A DNA stretch of 64,000 nucleotides from Armatimonadota bacterium (GTDB lineage: Bacteria > Armatimonadota > Fimbriimonadia > Fimbriimonadales > Fimbriimonadaceae). The translations under genes were made by a program, and so were the position numbers. The notes beneath the pieces are model-generated. The model was not told the DNA's origin. It did not search any database and saw only the letters and a list, made by a program, of their open reading frames with translations. This document shows, piece by piece, positions 1 to 7,788 of this stretch. How positions within the stretch are numbered: the first letter of the stretch is position 1; the number at the start of each line of letters is the position of its first letter. The stretch is taken from the NCBI GenBank assembly GCA_022563855.1, contig JADFMN010000007.1:62001-126000 (forward strand). Direction: 5' to 3'.

Positions 1-493
1 CGATCGCCAGGTCGTCCGGCGAAGTGGCGACCTCCAACCCCAGCGCAGTCTGGCGCGACAGCTCCGCAACAAGATCGCAAGCCTCTTCGTCGCTGCCTTG
101 GTCGAGCAGAAGCCGGGCCCTGGCGAGGTTCCACCAGACGGAAGCAATGAGCTCTTCGAGCGAGCTGACCGGCACGACCGGCGTACTGTCCAACAGTTCC
201 CAAGGCGTGGCGCCCTCGATCGAACCGAGCAGCTCCTGCCACTCGCTGTCCGAAGCCAAGCCTGCGTGCACCAACTGGCCTTGGACTTGCGAGAGTCGGC
301 TGGAGTCGGGAGCGTCCGCCTTCAATTCGTCGATCCAAACCGTATATAGTCCTGGAGCAAGCGAAGCGTCAGTGAGCTCGATAAGGTCTACAACCGATAC
401 TGGCCCGGTGAGCGTGGTCGGAACGAACATCTTCACGAGGAAAATGCTCAGTACGGCTACACCGAAGAACGACCACGCAACCCACTTCTTCAC
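1..493 (-). CDS. Membrane-anchored hypothetical protein, C-terminus beyond window
   Basis: I do not recognise this gene. Reading the minus strand from a GTG at 493 gives 164 open codons that run off the left edge. The product starts MKKWVAWSFFGVAVLSIFLV, a short positive tip followed by one hydrophobic segment, so it is probably an inner-membrane-anchored or secreted protein. The rest is acidic, helix-like and soluble. An in-frame TGA two codons before the GTG limits the start. It diverges from uvrC with about 57 bp between them. No ribosome binding site stands out. Confidence 0.6.
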   Translation of the reverse strand, partial: MKKWVAWSFFGVAVLSIFLVKMFVPTTLTGPVSVVDLIELTDASLAPGLYTVWIDELKADAPDSSRLSQVQGQLVHAGLASDSEWQELLGSIEGATPWELLDSTPVVPVSSLEELIASVWWNLARARLLLDQGSDEEACDLVAELSRQTALGLEVATSPDDLAI

Positions 494-550
494 AACTCAG
501 TCACCCACTGACATTATGTTCTGGCGCGACGTAGTAAAGTTGGGACAACG

Positions 551-2557
551 ATGGCCTTGCGCACGGTGAGCGAACTGGTCGAGAAGCGGCTCAAGGCCGC
601 GCCGTCGAAGACGGGCTGCTATATTTACCGGGACGACAAGGGTGGGGTGCTCTACGTCGGCAAGGCGATCAACCTGCGAACGCGGATTCGCAGCTACTTT
701 CGCAAGAGCACGAAGCACGGAGCGCGGATCGAGCGATTGGTGCGAAAAATCCGCGACATCGAGTGGATCGTCGTCGACAGCGAACTAGAGGCGCTGGTGC
801 TTGAGTGCAACCTGATCAAGGAGCATCGCCCGCAGTACAACGTCCGCCTGCGCGACGACAAGAGCTACCCGTTCATCTGCATCACGAAGGAGCCGTTTCC
901 GCGAGTGCTGTTCACGCGGAACCCGCACAAAGGGTTTGGCAAGACTTACGGTCCGTACTCGAGCGCGTACGCCGTGCGCGAGACGCTTCAACTGCTGCAC
1001 AAGGTGTTCCCGCTGATCCCGTGCGGCAAGAGCTGGAGCGGAAAGAACCAGCAGAAGCCTTGCCTGTACTTCCATCTGAACCAGTGCCTCGCGCCTTGCG
1101 CCGGCCTGGCTGATCGCGAGAGTTACAAGGCCGTGATCCAGCAGGTGACTGACTTTCTTGAGGGGCGCGAGGCTGGAGTCATCGACGACCTTGAAGCGAA
1201 GATGAACGACGCGTCCGAAAGGGAAGAGTACGAAACCGCAGCTCAGATCCGGGACAAGATCGATGCTTTGCGAGCCGTTCTCGAAAAGCAGAAGGTGCTC
1301 AGCGACGACGAGCAGGACAGGGACATCATCGCCGTAGTCAAAGACGAACGGGGCGCGGCTATCCAGATGCTCTACGTGCGGGGCGGACGGCTGATCGGCC
1401 AGCGCAGCTTCATGTTGGACGGCTCGAAGGATTCAGCGCCCACGGAGGCTGTGCAAGAGTTCGTCAAGCAGTACTACAGCAGAGTGCCGGAGGTGCCAAG
1501 AGAGATCCTGCTGCCCGTCGAGATCGCAGAGAAGCAGATCGTCGAGCAGTGGCTGCGGCAGAAACGTGGCGCCGCGGTCAAGGTGGAGGTTCCGCAAGGC
1601 GGCATAGGGCTGAGGCTGGTCGACCTGGCCGCCAAGAACGCAGAGCAGGCGCTCAAGACGTTCAGCATGGAGATCGAGCAGAAGGAGCAGTGGGCTGAAC
1701 AGGCCGCGGTCCAACTAGCCGAAGAGCTTGACCTGCCGAGCCCCCCGCAGCGCATCGAGTGCTACGACATCAGCAACATCCAAGGCAAGGCGCCCGTCGG
1801 ATCGATGGTCGTCCTAGAGGACGGAGAGGTCGCCAAGAAGGAGTACCGCCGCTTCAAGATTCGGTACCACCCGGAGGACCCGAACGACTTTGCGATGATG
1901 CACGAGGTGCTGACGCGACGGCTGAAGGCGTTCGTCGAGAAGGACGAGAAGTTCTCTTCTGCTCCGGATTTAATCGTAGTCGACGGCGGGAAAGGGCAGC
2001 TTTCTGCAGCGTTGCGGGCGCGCGACGCGCTGGGTCTTTCATTTGCGATGGTCGGCTTAGCGAAGAAGCACGAGTTGGTGTACGTTCCGGTGCTGAAGGA
2101 GGTTCATGAGGTACGAGGTTCGGGGTACGAGGTGCGCGAAAACGAACCCGAACCAACCCTAACCAACCCGAACCAACCCGAACCCCCGAACCCCCGAACT
2201 CCCGAACGCACCCCAACTGGCCGCCTGAACGAACGGGGACTTGGCAAACTCGACCGGTACCGGTACCGCGAGGTGGTCATGCCGCTGACATCGCCCGGGC
2301 TGATGCTGATGCGCAAGCTGCGAGACGAGGCGCACCGGTTCGCGATCACGTATCACCGCAAGTTGCGCGACAAGCGGTTCCACGGCAGCGTCTTAGACGA
2401 AATCCCCGGGATCGGGCCAAAGCGGCGGCGGATGCTGTTGCGCACGTTCGGCTCGATAGAGGGGATTAGGCGCGCCTCGGTCACCGAGATCGCCGCAGTG
2501 CCGACTTTGACTCTGCGGCAGGCTGAGACGGTGAAAGAGTTCTTGCGACCCGACTAG
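551..2557 (+). CDS. uvrC: UvrABC system protein C
   Basis: UvrC makes the two incisions on either side of a bulky DNA lesion in nucleotide excision repair, acting with UvrA and UvrB. The protein has the family order: a GIY-YIG nuclease domain at about 20-95 (GCY at 22-24, YVG at 35-37), a UVR motif near 212-250, the UvrC-specific RNase H-like region with CYDISNIQG near 401 and VVDGGKGQ near 475, and a helix-hairpin-helix tail (IPGIGPKRR) near 617. At 668 aa it is longer than the usual 600 or so. The excess is mainly a proline/asparagine/glutamate-rich insert at about 518-562, in the variable linker just before the conserved DEAHRFAI block. The stop overlaps the end of the convergent marR by 4 bp. 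Confidence 0.97.
   Translation: MALRTVSELVEKRLKAAPSKTGCYIYRDDKGGVLYVGKAINLRTRIRSYFRKSTKHGARIERLVRKIRDIEWIVVDSELEALVLECNLIKEHRPQYNVRLRDDKSYPFICITKEPFPRVLFTRNPHKGFGKTYGPYSSAYAVRETLQLLHKVFPLIPCGKSWSGKNQQKPCLYFHLNQCLAPCAGLADRESYKAVIQQVTDFLEGREAGVIDDLEAKMNDASEREEYETAAQIRDKIDALRAVLEKQKVLSDDEQDRDIIAVVKDERGAAIQMLYVRGGRLIGQRSFMLDGSKDSAPTEAVQEFVKQYYSRVPEVPREILLPVEIAEKQIVEQWLRQKRGAAVKVEVPQGGIGLRLVDLAAKNAEQALKTFSMEIEQKEQWAEQAAVQLAEELDLPSPPQRIECYDISNIQGKAPVGSMVVLEDGEVAKKEYRRFKIRYHPEDPNDFAMMHEVLTRRLKAFVEKDEKFSSAPDLIVVDGGKGQLSAALRARDALGLSFAMVGLAKKHELVYVPVLKEVHEVRGSGYEVRENEPEPTLTNPNQPEPPNPRTPERTPTGRLNERGLGKLDRYRYREVVMPLTSPGLMLMRKLRDEAHRFAITYHRKLRDKRFHGSVLDEIPGIGPKRRRMLLRTFGSIEGIRRASVTEIAAVPTLTLRQAETVKEFLRPD
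2104..2220 (+). repeat. Low-complexity repeat inserted in frame in uvrC
   Basis: This tract is made of degenerate GTACGAGGTTCGGG and CGAACCCGAACCAACCC units. It carries no stop in the uvrC frame and encodes a run such as NEPEPTLTNPNQPEPPNPR. Normal UvrC goes almost directly from the AKKHE block to the next conserved segment here, so the tract looks like an expansion or insertion tolerated in a loop. It also removes stops on the opposite strand, which creates spurious antisense ORFs. Confidence 0.8.
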
Positions 2558-3009
2558 CCGTTCGATCTCAGCGGCTCGATGAGCCGGTTCATGACGGCGG
2601 CCAACTGCTTTGCCTCTCCGGTCGTCAGCTTGCTACCGAACAGGGCCTCCACTGCGGCCGCGTACGCCGGTTTGGCAGATTCTAGAGTCTGTGCCCCGTC
2701 TTTGGTGAGAACGGCGTCCGCTCCGCGCCGGTCGCCCTCGCACTGCTTTCGTTTGACCAGCCCGTACCGCTCCATTCGGTCTAACCTCCTGGTCAGGCCA
2801 CTGCGCGAGAGGCAGGCTTTGTCTGCCAGCGCGCTGAGGCGGATGCTGTTTTCAGGTTCGCCGTCTAAGATCACGAGAACTTCGTAGAACTCGAGCGGGA
2901 GCTTGGCATTGAGCTCCATGAGCTCTGAAATCGCGGCTCTCAGGCTCGCGTGAGCGGCCATAAACCGGCTGTACGCGACCTGCTTCGGATCTACGCTGGC
3001 ATCGTTCAT
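2554..3009 (-). CDS. MarR-family transcriptional regulator
   Basis: A small winged-helix DNA-binding protein of the MarR family, which usually represses its own or a neighbouring promoter and is released by a ligand or oxidant. The body carries the family pattern: LSALADKACLSRSGLTRRLD (recognition helix region), then GLVKRKQCEGDRRGADAVLT (wing with the conserved DRR). I chose the second of two close ATGs because a GAGGGG Shine-Dalgarno lies 6 nt before it and abuts the first. It diverges from sufC across a 176-bp gap that holds a palindrome fitting a MarR operator. The ligand cannot be told from sequence. Confidence 0.88.
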   Translation of the reverse strand: MNDASVDPKQVAYSRFMAAHASLRAAISELMELNAKLPLEFYEVLVILDGEPENSIRLSALADKACLSRSGLTRRLDRMERYGLVKRKQCEGDRRGADAVLTKDGAQTLESAKPAYAAAVEALFGSKLTTGEAKQLAAVMNRLIEPLRSNG

Positions 3010-3050
3010 CTGCATCCCCTCAAGTACTGACGAAGCCGTGATGATTAAAG

Positions 3051-3062
3051 TTGCACGTGCAA
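3051..3062. promoter_or_regulatory. Palindromic operator candidate between marR and sufC
   Basis: TTGCACGTGCAA is a perfect 12-bp palindrome about 40 bp upstream of the marR start, in the gap shared with sufC. Size, symmetry and place suit a MarR dimer site. Control of the suf genes through it is an inference. Confidence 0.5.
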
Positions 3063-3185
3063 TTGTTGCCCGCGCATCTAATATCGGTATTTGGACTGCG
3101 CCGCTTAAATTGAAATAAAAGTACAGTTTGATCGGACTTTCGATCCGGTGCGAACCGTCAGAGGCCGTAAACTACGGGCCTATTC

Positions 3186-3941
3186 ATGCTAGAGATCACT
3201 AACTTGCACGCCCATGTAGAGGAGAACAAAATTCTCACCGGCGTCAACCTGAAAATCAAGTCCGGCGAGGTTCACGCTCTCATGGGGCCAAACGGCTCTG
3301 GGAAGAGTACTCTCGCCAACGTTCTTGCCGGTCGCGAAACGTACGAAGTCGGGGAGGGCACCGTTCAGTACGACGGAAAGGACCTGCTCGAGATGTCGCC
3401 TGAGGAGAGGGCCCACGCAGGGCTGTTTTTGGCGTTCCAGTACCCGGTCGAGATCCCCGGAGTCAGCAACACGTACTTCCTGCGCGCGGCGCTGAACGCC
3501 ATACGAACCGCGCGCGGCGAGGAGGAGATCGACGCGATGTCGTTCCTCAAATTAGTCCGCGAAAAGATCAAACTGCTGAACATGTCCGACGATATTCTGA
3601 GTAGAAGCGTCAACGCCGGCTTCTCCGGAGGCGAGAAGAAGAAGAACGAGATATTCCAGCTCGCGGTTCTAGAGCCTCGGATGTGCATCCTGGACGAGAC
3701 CGACTCAGGGCTCGACATCGACGCGCTCCAGATCGTGGCCGCGGGGGTGAACAGCCTGCGCAGTCCTGATCGATCGTTCTTGGTCGTGACGCACTACCAG
3801 CGGCTGCTCAACTTCATCATCCCCGACTTCGTGCACGTGATGATCGAAGGGCGGATCGTTCGCAGCGGCGGCAAGGAGCTGGCGCTCGAGCTTGAGGAGA
3901 AGGGGTACGGCTGGCTCGAAGAGGAGCTGGCGAACGCGTGA
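3186..3941 (+). CDS. sufC: Fe-S cluster assembly ATPase SufC
   Basis: SufC is the ABC-type ATPase that drives the SufBCD scaffold in cytoplasmic iron-sulfur cluster assembly. Walker A is GPNGSGKST at 34-42, the SufC-type signature is FSGGEKKKNE near 146, and Walker B with the catalytic Glu is CILDETDSGLD near 166-176. Length (251 aa) is normal and there is no membrane segment. Its TGA overlaps the sufD ATG (TGATG), so the two are translationally coupled. sufB, which usually sits with these genes, is not in the window. Confidence 0.97.
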   Translation: MLEITNLHAHVEENKILTGVNLKIKSGEVHALMGPNGSGKSTLANVLAGRETYEVGEGTVQYDGKDLLEMSPEERAHAGLFLAFQYPVEIPGVSNTYFLRAALNAIRTARGEEEIDAMSFLKLVREKIKLLNMSDDILSRSVNAGFSGGEKKKNEIFQLAVLEPRMCILDETDSGLDIDALQIVAAGVNSLRSPDRSFLVVTHYQRLLNFIIPDFVHVMIEGRIVRSGGKELALELEEKGYGWLEEELANA

Positions 3942-5233
3942 TGGCGATTGAGCTGATGCGGCGTTACGAAACCGACCTCTCGTCGCTGTTGGATCACGCC
4001 GAAGCGCAGGCGGCGCACGGCGCCGCGTGGTTGCGCGGTCTGCGCGAGCAGGCGATCGCGATCCACCGCGAGCACGGTTTTCCGACCCCGAAGAACGAGG
4101 AGTGGAAGTACACGCCGCTTCGTGCGGCCGCCTCGCGAGAGTGGCGCCTGGCCGAGCCGGGCCCTGCTGTTTTTGAACGTGATTTGCCATTTGTTTCTGA
4201 TGGGGCGAGGGTCGTTTTCGTCAACGGTCTGTTCGACCGAAATCAACTCTCTTTCAAGCCTGTTTCTGGGCTGACGATCAAGTCGTTGCGGGACGCTATC
4301 GACGCGGGCGAGGTTGAGGGCTCTCTTGGTGAGATCGCAAAGATCGAAGAGCACTCTTTGGCCGCTCTGAACACCGCCTTGTTCGAGGACGGGGTTTACA
4401 TCCACCTCGCGGCTGGCACTTCCGTCAGCGAGACGATTGAGATCGTTCACGTTACTTCCGGCGATGGGCAGATCATTACGCCTCGCGTTCTGATAATCGC
4501 CGAGCAAGGCACGAAAGCGAGCATCGTGGAGACGTATGTGACCGACGGCGACGGCACGAATCTAGTGCTGCCGGTCACTGAGGTCTTGACAGCCAGCGGG
4601 GCGAACATCGAGCATGTGCGCGTGCAAGTCGAAAGCGATAAGACGTACAGCGTTGCGCTTTGGGAGATCAGACAGGAGGGCGAGAGCGAGTACCGCTCTT
4701 ACAACATCGCGTTCGGCGGCGCGATCGCGCGCACGGACCAGAACCTCTGGCTCGGCGGCGAGTACATCGTCACGCGTTTGGACGGCATCGTGATCGCAAA
4801 CGGCAAGCAGCTGATCGACAACCACACGCGCCTCGACCACGCGATGCCGAACTGCAACAGTTTCGAGATCTACAAGCAGATCGTGGACGGCGAGGCGACG
4901 GTCGTTTTCAACGGCAAGATCTTCGTGCATCAAGACGCGCAGAAGACAGACGCCGTGCAGACGAACCAAGCGCTGCTGCTCTCGCCCAAAGCGACGATCA
5001 ACAGCAAGCCGCAGCTGGAGATCTTCGCCGACGACGTGAAGTGCACCCACGGCGCGACGGTCGGCCAGATCGAAGAGGAGCAGCTGTTCTACCTCCGCAC
5101 ACGCGGTCTGGCGGTCGGTGACGCGACCGCTATTCTGGTGTTCGCGTTTGCAGCCGAGGTGCTCGATTTGATCTCGGACGAGGGTGTTCGCAAGAGTCTG
5201 GAGAAGCGGATTCTAGCGAAGCTGTCTTCGTAG
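3941..5233 (+). CDS. sufD: Fe-S cluster assembly protein SufD
   Basis: SufD pairs with SufB and SufC in the Suf scaffold complex. The N-terminal part has the family's NEEWKYTPL motif near residue 52. The C-terminal beta-helix core ends with DVKCTHGATVGQIEEEQLFY, the typical SufB/SufD signature. Its N-terminus and 430-aa length fit SufD better than SufB. A GTG one codon upstream could also serve as the start, but the ATG that overlaps the sufC stop is the simplest choice. Confidence 0.94.
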   Translation: MAIELMRRYETDLSSLLDHAEAQAAHGAAWLRGLREQAIAIHREHGFPTPKNEEWKYTPLRAAASREWRLAEPGPAVFERDLPFVSDGARVVFVNGLFDRNQLSFKPVSGLTIKSLRDAIDAGEVEGSLGEIAKIEEHSLAALNTALFEDGVYIHLAAGTSVSETIEIVHVTSGDGQIITPRVLIIAEQGTKASIVETYVTDGDGTNLVLPVTEVLTASGANIEHVRVQVESDKTYSVALWEIRQEGESEYRSYNIAFGGAIARTDQNLWLGGEYIVTRLDGIVIANGKQLIDNHTRLDHAMPNCNSFEIYKQIVDGEATVVFNGKIFVHQDAQKTDAVQTNQALLLSPKATINSKPQLEIFADDVKCTHGATVGQIEEEQLFYLRTRGLAVGDATAILVFAFAAEVLDLISDEGVRKSLEKRILAKLSS

Positions 5234-5309
5234 ATCGGATGCCGGTTTGCGTCGTCGGCACCGTGACTCCCTCGTCCGTTCGACTAATTTAAAATTGATG
5301 GATCTGGGT

Positions 5310-5993
5310 CTATTCTGCGCCTAGCTCTAGTTCGGTTAGTGCTGCTTCGCACGTTTCTTGAAGGTCTTTGAATCGCGCCTGGTAGTGCTCCATGGCCTTG
5401 CGCATCTCTTCCAAAACGTTCTTTGCCTTCGAGAGCTCGTCAGTAAGCAAGCCTGCCGTCTCCTTGTCTTCGCATTCGTTTGCTCGTTTTAATCTTAGTT
5501 CAATCCGATCGACCTCGTTTTGGGCGTCGTTGAAGCTCGGCTTCGCCTGCGGCTCCGGCAGGTCCGCTAGTTCTTTGTCAAGTTGCTCGAACAATGCCCA
5601 AGCCTTTTCTTGACTCTCCGGGCTGAAACTCTTAATTCGCTCTTCGCGCATAACCTGATTGCACTTGAGTTCGCACTGAATGACCTCCTCCTTGATCTTC
5701 TTAGTCTGCTCAATCACTTCGTCTCGCTCTTTGGTCGCTACAGGCAAGAATCGGTCGACAGCAAGCCTGAATTTATCGCTAGCACGATCCCAAGGGCCAA
5801 GCCTGTCGAATTGCTCGACCAAGATCGTAAGTCTGCTTTTCCAAGTTATTGCGCGAACGGCCTCCCGGCGGTTATTGCGTATTTCGTCGTAAGCAGCCCG
5901 TGCTCGCGAGGTCAATTTCGCTCGCTCTCGCTCCTCTCTTTCTTCTTGCTCTTTCTTTTTTCTTTCAAAGTTATGTTTCGTCCAAATCTCCAC
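5310..5993 (-). CDS. Coiled-coil hypothetical protein
   Basis: Not recognised. The 227-aa product is highly charged (runs of K, E, R), with no signal peptide or membrane segment and long heptad-like helical stretches, for example from the N-terminal KKKEQEEREERERAK to the last 90 residues. This suggests an extended cytoplasmic coiled coil. The gene is visibly AT-richer than its neighbours, and the DNA upstream is full of inverted repeats, so horizontal acquisition is possible. It converges on sufD. Confidence 0.65.
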   Translation of the reverse strand: MEIWTKHNFERKKKEQEEREERERAKLTSRARAAYDEIRNNRREAVRAITWKSRLTILVEQFDRLGPWDRASDKFRLAVDRFLPVATKERDEVIEQTKKIKEEVIQCELKCNQVMREERIKSFSPESQEKAWALFEQLDKELADLPEPQAKPSFNDAQNEVDRIELRLKRANECEDKETAGLLTDELSKAKNVLEEMRKAMEHYQARFKDLQETCEAALTELELGAE

Positions 5994-6012
5994 AGTAACT
6001 TAATTTTACTTG

Positions 6013-6049
6013 CATTTCCCTCCACACTGCGAGTGTGAAGGGAAATGCC
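6013..6049. repeat. 17-bp inverted repeat (hairpin)
   Basis: GCATTTCCCTCCACACT and its near-perfect complement (one mismatch) flank a 3-nt loop just upstream of the coiled-coil gene. There is no T tract, so it is not a classical terminator. It may belong to the same repeat element as the cloverleaf 100 bp further on. Confidence 0.6.
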
Positions 6050-6153
6050 ATCGGCGCAAGAGTGGAGGGAGTTGGCCCCTTCCTCTTGCACGGAGTGGAG
6101 TGGAGGAGGAAGGCGGTTGGGGGGATGGAGGTTTCGGCTGGAGCGAGAGAATC

Positions 6154-6267
6154 TTCGGAGTGCTCTGACGCGTCAGAGCTTTCCCTAGCGCTGGCACAGC
6201 AGTGCCGCAGGTACAGAATCCGATCTCCACTGCTGTCGAAAGCGCGGACACGTCCGCGCACTCCGAA
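6154..6267. repeat. Cloverleaf-like intergenic structured element
   Basis: Four nested perfect stems lie in 114 bp. An outer stem TTCGGAGT/ACTCCGAA (6154-6161 with 6260-6267) encloses GCTCTGAC/GTCAGAGC (6162-6179), ACAGCAGTG/CACTGCTGT (6196-6204 with 6228-6236) and GCGCGGAC/GTCCGCGC (6242-6259). Stems one and four abut without a gap. The fold is a four-way junction and is equally possible for DNA or for RNA from either strand. It lies between the coiled-coil gene and the end of rarA. Small ORFs crossing it are not convincing. It could be a dispersed palindromic repeat or a structured RNA. Confidence 0.6.
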
Positions 6268-6279
6268 AACACCCTCGAC

Positions 6280-7581
6280 CTATGTCCGCCCGTCCCTTCT
6301 CTCTTTTATCCGTTTTTCATAACCCCGATCGGTGGGTTCGTAGTACGGAGTATCCAGCCCGGCGTCTTCAGGCAGATAATCCTTGTCGATGTACGCGCCG
6401 GGGGCGTCGTGGGGGTATTCGTACCCTTCGCCGTGGCCTAGCTCTTTCATGCCGGTGGCGGGTGCGTTGCGCAGGTGCATGGGGATGGGTTGGAGCGGTT
6501 TGTTCTCGACGTCTGCCTCCGCCTTTCCGATCGCGACGGTTGCGCGGTTGGACTTGGGGGCTTCGGCGAGGAACGTCACGACTTGCGAGAGGATCAGGCG
6601 CGACTCGGGCATGCCGACTCGCTCGACCGCTTGCGACGCGGAGACGGCCATGACGAGCGCCTGCGGCTCGGCGTTGCCGATGTCCTCGCTCGCGAGGATG
6701 ATGAGGCGGCGGACGATGAAGCGCGGGTCTTCACCGGCCTGCAGCATCCGCGCGAGGTAGTGCAGCGCGGCGTCGGAGTCGGAGCCGCGCACGCTCTTGA
6801 TGAACGCGCTGATCGTGTCGTAGTGGTAGTCGCCCTGGCGGTCGTACCGCACCGCTTGCCTTTGCAGAACTTGCTCGACCAGCGCCAGCGTTATCTCTCC
6901 TTTCAGCGGCGCAAGAAGCGACGCGGATTCTAATGCATTGAGGGCCGTGCGAGCGTCGCCGTTCGCGCAGGTGACGAGGTGTTCGCGCGCGTCTTCGGCG
7001 AGGGTGAGTCCGCGCGATCCGAGACCGCGCTCTTCGTCTTTCAGACTTCGGTCGATCAACTCGCGCACGTCGTCCGGCGACAGCGGCTTCATCGGCAAGA
7101 CCCGTGCGCGAGAGAGCAAGGGGGAGTTGAGGACGAAGAAGGGGTTTTCGGTCGTCGCGCCGATCAAAGAGAACGTGCCGTCTTCGAGGTAGCCGAGCAG
7201 CGCGTCCTGCTGCGATTTGTTGAAGTGGTGGATCTCGTCGAGCAGCAGCAACGTCGCGCGACCGTCGAACGACTGTCTCTCTCGCGCGGCCTTGGCGATG
7301 CGGCGGATGTCCGCGACCCCCGCCGTGACCGCGCTCTTCGCCTCGATGTGCGCGTCCATGTGCTTGGCGACGATATATGCGAGGGTCGTCTTGCCGCATC
7401 CCGGCGGCGCCCAAAGGACGACCGATCCGAGCTTGCCTTCTTCTATCGCCTGCCTGACCGGCGTGCCCGGGCCGAGCAGTTCCTGCTGACCGACGAACTC
7501 GTCCAGATCGCGCGGCCGCATCCGCGAGGCGAGGGGGAGCGTCGCCGGTTCGCCTGTGGACTGGAACAGGTCGGTGGACAC
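6280..7581 (-). CDS. rarA: Replication-associated recombination protein A (MgsA/RarA/WRNIP1 family)
   Basis: An AAA+ ATPase related to clamp loaders that acts at stalled replication forks. The N-terminal MRPRDLDEFVGQQELLGPG is the family hallmark. Walker A is APPGCGKTT at 58-66, Walker B is LLLLDEIHHF at 111-120, and sensor 1 is GATTENPFF. The C-terminal tetramerisation region ends with HLRNAPATGMKELGHGEGY, also typical. The start is a GTG. Length (433 aa) is normal. Confidence 0.96.
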   Translation of the reverse strand: MSTDLFQSTGEPATLPLASRMRPRDLDEFVGQQELLGPGTPVRQAIEEGKLGSVVLWAPPGCGKTTLAYIVAKHMDAHIEAKSAVTAGVADIRRIAKAARERQSFDGRATLLLLDEIHHFNKSQQDALLGYLEDGTFSLIGATTENPFFVLNSPLLSRARVLPMKPLSPDDVRELIDRSLKDEERGLGSRGLTLAEDAREHLVTCANGDARTALNALESASLLAPLKGEITLALVEQVLQRQAVRYDRQGDYHYDTISAFIKSVRGSDSDAALHYLARMLQAGEDPRFIVRRLIILASEDIGNAEPQALVMAVSASQAVERVGMPESRLILSQVVTFLAEAPKSNRATVAIGKAEADVENKPLQPIPMHLRNAPATGMKELGHGEGYEYPHDAPGAYIDKDYLPEDAGLDTPYYEPTDRGYEKRIKERRDGRT

Positions 7582-7648
7582 GACCCTATGCTACTTGAGT
7601 TCGCGAGAAGTTCGGAGGGAACCGTGATCGAGAGGCACGCACGAATCG

Positions 7649-7690
7649 CCCCCTCCCTAACCCTCCCCCAAGGGGGAGGGGATTTTCCGG
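7649..7690. repeat. GC-rich palindromic dispersed repeat, copy 1
   Basis: CCCTCCCTAACCCTCCCCC-AA-GGGGGAGGG followed by GATTTTCCGGAC. The core stem is 9 bp (7661-7669 with 7672-7680). It sits in the 207-bp gap between the divergent rarA and the oligopeptidase gene. Related copies lie at 13013 and 61872; similarity to the third copy continues past the palindrome (TCCGGAC, then AACYT and GGATKGCG-like bases). Confidence 0.85.
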
Positions 7691-7788
7691 ACTCGAACTT
7701 ACGGATTGCGAGACAACGCGTCGCACGCCCGACGGTCCACCAATACTGATACCGAATGTTGCTGTATGCTACGCGGCCAGAGACCACC

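Noticed and set aside
5971-6322. Several 80-95 codon ORFs across the cloverleaf region on both strands
   Set aside because: They cross the inverted repeats, disagree in frame and have no start signals; the nested stems explain the region better.
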